Positions 62,194 through 64,000 of a stretch of 64,000 nt of DNA are shown piece after piece (the first letter of the stretch is position 1; each line of letters opens with the position of its first letter). The DNA is taken from assembly GCF_014645835.1 (NCBI RefSeq), contig NZ_BMMM01000001.1, positions 545,962 to 609,961 on the forward strand. Reading direction: 5' to 3'. The stretch is from Streptomyces albiflavescens. GTDB lineage: Bacteria; Actinomycetota; Actinomycetes; Streptomycetales; Streptomycetaceae. Below the pieces are notes generated by a model that was given only the letters and a program-made list of their open reading frames with translations, searched no databases and was not told where the DNA came from. A program made the position numbers and the translations under genes.

Positions 62194-62219
62194 CCCGAAG
62201 CGCGCCCAGGCGCTTCGGG
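62194..62219 (-). terminator. Stem-loop downstream of the Met-rich membrane protein gene
   Basis: CCCGAAGCGC (62194-62203) and GCGCTTCGGG (62210-62219) form a perfect 10-bp stem with a 6-base loop, starting 12 bp after the membrane-protein stop. It would separate this gene from the sigma factor gene. A perfect 12-bp palindrome, GTACGGCCGTAC, lies at 62164-62175. Confidence 0.7.
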
Positions 62220-62231
62220 GAACCGGCTGTC

Positions 62232-62945
62232 TCAGGCGACAGCGGTCCCCACGGGCGGACCCCGAGAAGTGATCGCGTGAACGAGGAGAAGGCGCTGCGG
62301 CGCGCGGTCCGAGGAGCCGCGGCGCGCGCGGAGACGCGGACGGTGCGGTGGCGTGGGCAGCGCGAGCAGCAGCCGCAGTGGCGCGGCGAGCCGGCCGGCC
62401 AGGGCCCGCAGGATGCGGAAGGCGGCGCGCTCGCCGTACGCGAGCCAGAGGCCGCACAGCAACGCGGCGAGCAAGTGGGCGGCGAGCATGCCGGACGAGG
62501 ACATGCCGCCGGCATCGGATCCCGGGTAAGCCATACCGTCCGAGCCCATGCGGCCCATGTGCGCCATATCCATGGAGTCCATGCGCATGGAGCCGATGTC
62601 ATGTCCTGGGGAGCCCATGTCGTGCCCCATGGAGCCCGTCGACAGGACACCCATGTCCATCGAGCCCGAGCTCGAACTCGCCGACTGCGCCAGCGAGAAC
62701 GCCGAGTGGAGCGCCCCCTGGGCGACCACCACCACGGACACGATCAGCGGAAGCCCGCGCTCGCGGCCGGCCAGGCACCAGCCCACGCCGCACGCGGCCA
62801 GAGCTCCACCGGCCAACGCCCACCAGGCCACGGAAGAGTCGGACATCATCACGTGCCCGAGGGCGGCAAGCAGCACACAGACGGCCGCGAACATCGCGGC
62901 TCGTACCGTGCGACAACACCACCCAGCAGTCATGACGTCGCTCAT
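62232..62945 (-). CDS. Membrane protein with Met/His/Asp-rich loop
   Basis: 237 residues from ATG 62945. Three to four helices lie at residues about 15-90 and one at 155-172. Between them residues about 92-152 are a striking loop with repeated SMDM, SMGHDMG, SMRMDSMDMAHMG units, some 15 Met plus His and Asp. Such segments bind Cu(I), Cu(II) or Ag(I) in copper-handling proteins. The polar C-terminus is Arg-rich. I do not recognise a named family. Linkage to an ECF sigma factor hints at metal-stress control. Confidence 0.7.
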   Translation of the reverse strand: MSDVMTAGWCCRTVRAAMFAAVCVLLAALGHVMMSDSSVAWWALAGGALAACGVGWCLAGRERGLPLIVSVVVVAQGALHSAFSLAQSASSSSGSMDMGVLSTGSMGHDMGSPGHDIGSMRMDSMDMAHMGRMGSDGMAYPGSDAGGMSSSGMLAAHLLAALLCGLWLAYGERAAFRILRALAGRLAAPLRLLLALPTPPHRPRLRARRGSSDRAPQRLLLVHAITSRGPPVGTAVA

Positions 62946-63016
62946 CCTTGCATCCGAGGTTCGGTCGCCATGAGTGGGTACGGAAAACCGCCGGGCGTCC
63001 CGTCAAGCACGAACCC

Positions 63017-63030
63017 GTGATCCACATCAC
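63017..63030. promoter_or_regulatory. Crp-like dyad in a divergent promoter region
   Basis: GTGA-TCCACA-TCAC has the GTGA-N6-TCAC layout of Crp/FNR-family sites, and is a perfect 5-4-5 palindrome. It lies between the divergent Met-rich membrane protein (62945) and AraC-type (63166) genes. The regulator is not identified. Confidence 0.4.
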
Positions 63031-63165
63031 TGAACAGGGCTGGAACTCAGGGCGATTTCCGCGCGGTGAGCTGCACACAGAAACCTACGGGCCGTCAGAG
63101 AGTGTCGGCAATGTCGTCTCACATGCAGATCCGGACATCGCCGTTGCCGACCGCGCGGAGCCCAC

Positions 63166-63945
63166 ATGAGCACCGTCGAACGACTCATCGTCATCGTCCT
63201 CTTCGAGGGCGTCGACCTGCTCGACGTCACCAGACCACCGGAAGTGTTCTCCCTCGTGCGGCGAGAGACGCATGACGCGACGGGCTATCACGTCGTCCTC
63301 GCCGCAGAGACCTTGGACCCCGTCACCACCTCCGCGGGGGTACGTGTCCTCCCCGACATCACCTTCTACGAGGCGTCCACGAGAAGCATCGACACCCTGC
63401 TGGTGCCCGGCTCGGTCGAAGTCGACGGCCATCGCCGTGTACACGCCCTCACCGACCCCGCAGTGGTCGGTCGGGTGAAGACCCTCGCCGACAGGACACG
63501 ACGAGTCACATCCGTGTGCGTCGGAGCCCACATCCTCGCCGCCGCAGGACTGCTCGACGGCAAACGCGCCACCACTCACTGGTCGACCGCCCAACAGCTT
63601 GCCGCCGAGCACCCACTGGTCGAAGATCTCCGCCACTACGTCATGCGGAACCTCGGCGGAAAACTCAGCGTCGCGGACCTCGCCGGCCACGCCCACGTCA
63701 GCGAGCGACAACTCACCCGGATCTTCAGAACCGAACTCGGCACGACTCCGAGTTCCTACATCGAATCAGCCCGCGTGGAAATGGCGCGCAACCAACTCGA
63801 ATCCACTGAGGCCACGCTGGAACGCATCGCGTCCACCTGCGGGTTCGGCACGCCCGACACCCTCATCCGAGCGTTCCGCCGGAAACTCAACACGACGCCG
63901 ACGGAATATCGACGTCGATTCCGCGCCGGTCCCAGCTGTGGGTGA
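63166..63945 (+). CDS. GlxA-type AraC-family regulator with internal deletion
   Basis: 259 residues from ATG 63166, with GGAG five bases upstream. Residues 1-145 are a DJ-1/PfpI-like domain (LIVIVLFEGVDLLDVTRPPEVF; CVGAHILAAAGLLDGKRATTHW). Residues about 155-255 are the two AraC HTH motifs (LSVADLAGHAHVSERQLTRIF; LERIASTCGFGTPDTLIRAF). Relatives are about 320 residues and have, after AAEHP, a stretch of about 55-60 residues (the SAGVTAGxDLAL region) that is missing here in frame. The protein may still bind DNA but has probably lost its normal ligand domain. Confidence 0.85.
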   Translation: MSTVERLIVIVLFEGVDLLDVTRPPEVFSLVRRETHDATGYHVVLAAETLDPVTTSAGVRVLPDITFYEASTRSIDTLLVPGSVEVDGHRRVHALTDPAVVGRVKTLADRTRRVTSVCVGAHILAAAGLLDGKRATTHWSTAQQLAAEHPLVEDLRHYVMRNLGGKLSVADLAGHAHVSERQLTRIFRTELGTTPSSYIESARVEMARNQLESTEATLERIASTCGFGTPDTLIRAFRRKLNTTPTEYRRRFRAGPSCG

Positions 63946-64000
63946 CGAGGCACGAGGCCGACACGAGGAGCGCTGCGCAATCGACCCGAGCAGCGCTTCG

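Overview
This window is high-GC actinobacterial DNA, almost certainly a Streptomyces chromosome. The evidence is the extreme G/C bias at third codon positions, frequent GTG starts with AGGAG-type ribosome sites, many ATGA and GTGA stop/start overlaps, a rare TTA (bldA-type) codon in a pathway regulator, SARP regulators and an FprA-type reductase. The centre and left (about 0.3-39.2 kb) hold one nonribosomal peptide (NRPS) gene cluster. The right third is ordinary chromosomal content.

Layout. 1-126: the end of a VOC-family gene. 387-5736: the regulatory end of the cluster, with a large SARP/NB-ARC/TPR regulator carrying a TTA codon, a 52-residue exported-peptide gene, a strong two-way terminator, and a second, TPR-less SARP on the opposite strand. 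5846-20014 (minus): operon 2, an MbtH-like protein, a 3642-residue three-module NRPS, and a final NRPS module ending in a penicillin-binding-protein-like domain instead of a normal thioesterase. 20267-39129 (minus): operon 1, running from 39 kb down: FabG-like ketoreductase, type II thioesterase, two SyrP/TauD-like Fe(II)/2-oxoglutarate oxygenases, KAS III, acyl carrier protein, free-standing condensation domain, SbnA/SbnB-type diaminopropionate synthesis, two-module NRPS, a diverged carbamoyltransferase, MFS exporter and ABC exporter. A near-identical element containing GTATAGGCCCC lies upstream of both operons and is a candidate SARP target.

How the genes fit together (inference). Six adenylation domains give, in assumed collinear order, codes resembling Gln, Asn, Thr, Asn, Asn and Gly. 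The three Asn-like domains are almost copies of one another. SbnA/SbnB should make L-2,3-diaminopropionate. The carbamoyltransferase keeps the carbamoyl-phosphate motifs but has lost the ornithine-type HCLP cysteine, so it may make 3-ureidoalanine, a glutamine isostere. The oxygenases may beta-hydroxylate Asn/Asp-like residues. KAS III, ketoreductase, ACP and the free condensation domain suggest an acyl cap, and the PBP-like domain suggests unusual release or cyclisation. I do not recognise a known product. The whole looks like an acylated, possibly cyclic, hexapeptide pathway.

Right of 39.3 kb: a two-domain VOC protein with a MITE-like insertion at its stop codon; a NarL-type two-component system; a polytopic acyltransferase-like membrane protein; a glycoside hydrolase with CBM-like modules; a MarR/FUSC pair; DUF5134 and M56 peptidase genes; PAP2 phosphatase; HAD hydrolase; DUF2630; a TetR regulator with a palindromic operator; a secreted LVIVD-repeat protein divergent from a DUF305 lipoprotein; a frameshifted DUF6214-like pseudogene; FprA reductase; an NCS2 permease; an ArsR regulator divergent from an Old Yellow Enzyme with paired operators; an ECF sigma factor beside a Met/His-rich membrane protein; and a GlxA-type AraC regulator with an internal deletion. 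Domain boundaries, Stachelhaus codes and motif matches were read by eye. No database search was run.
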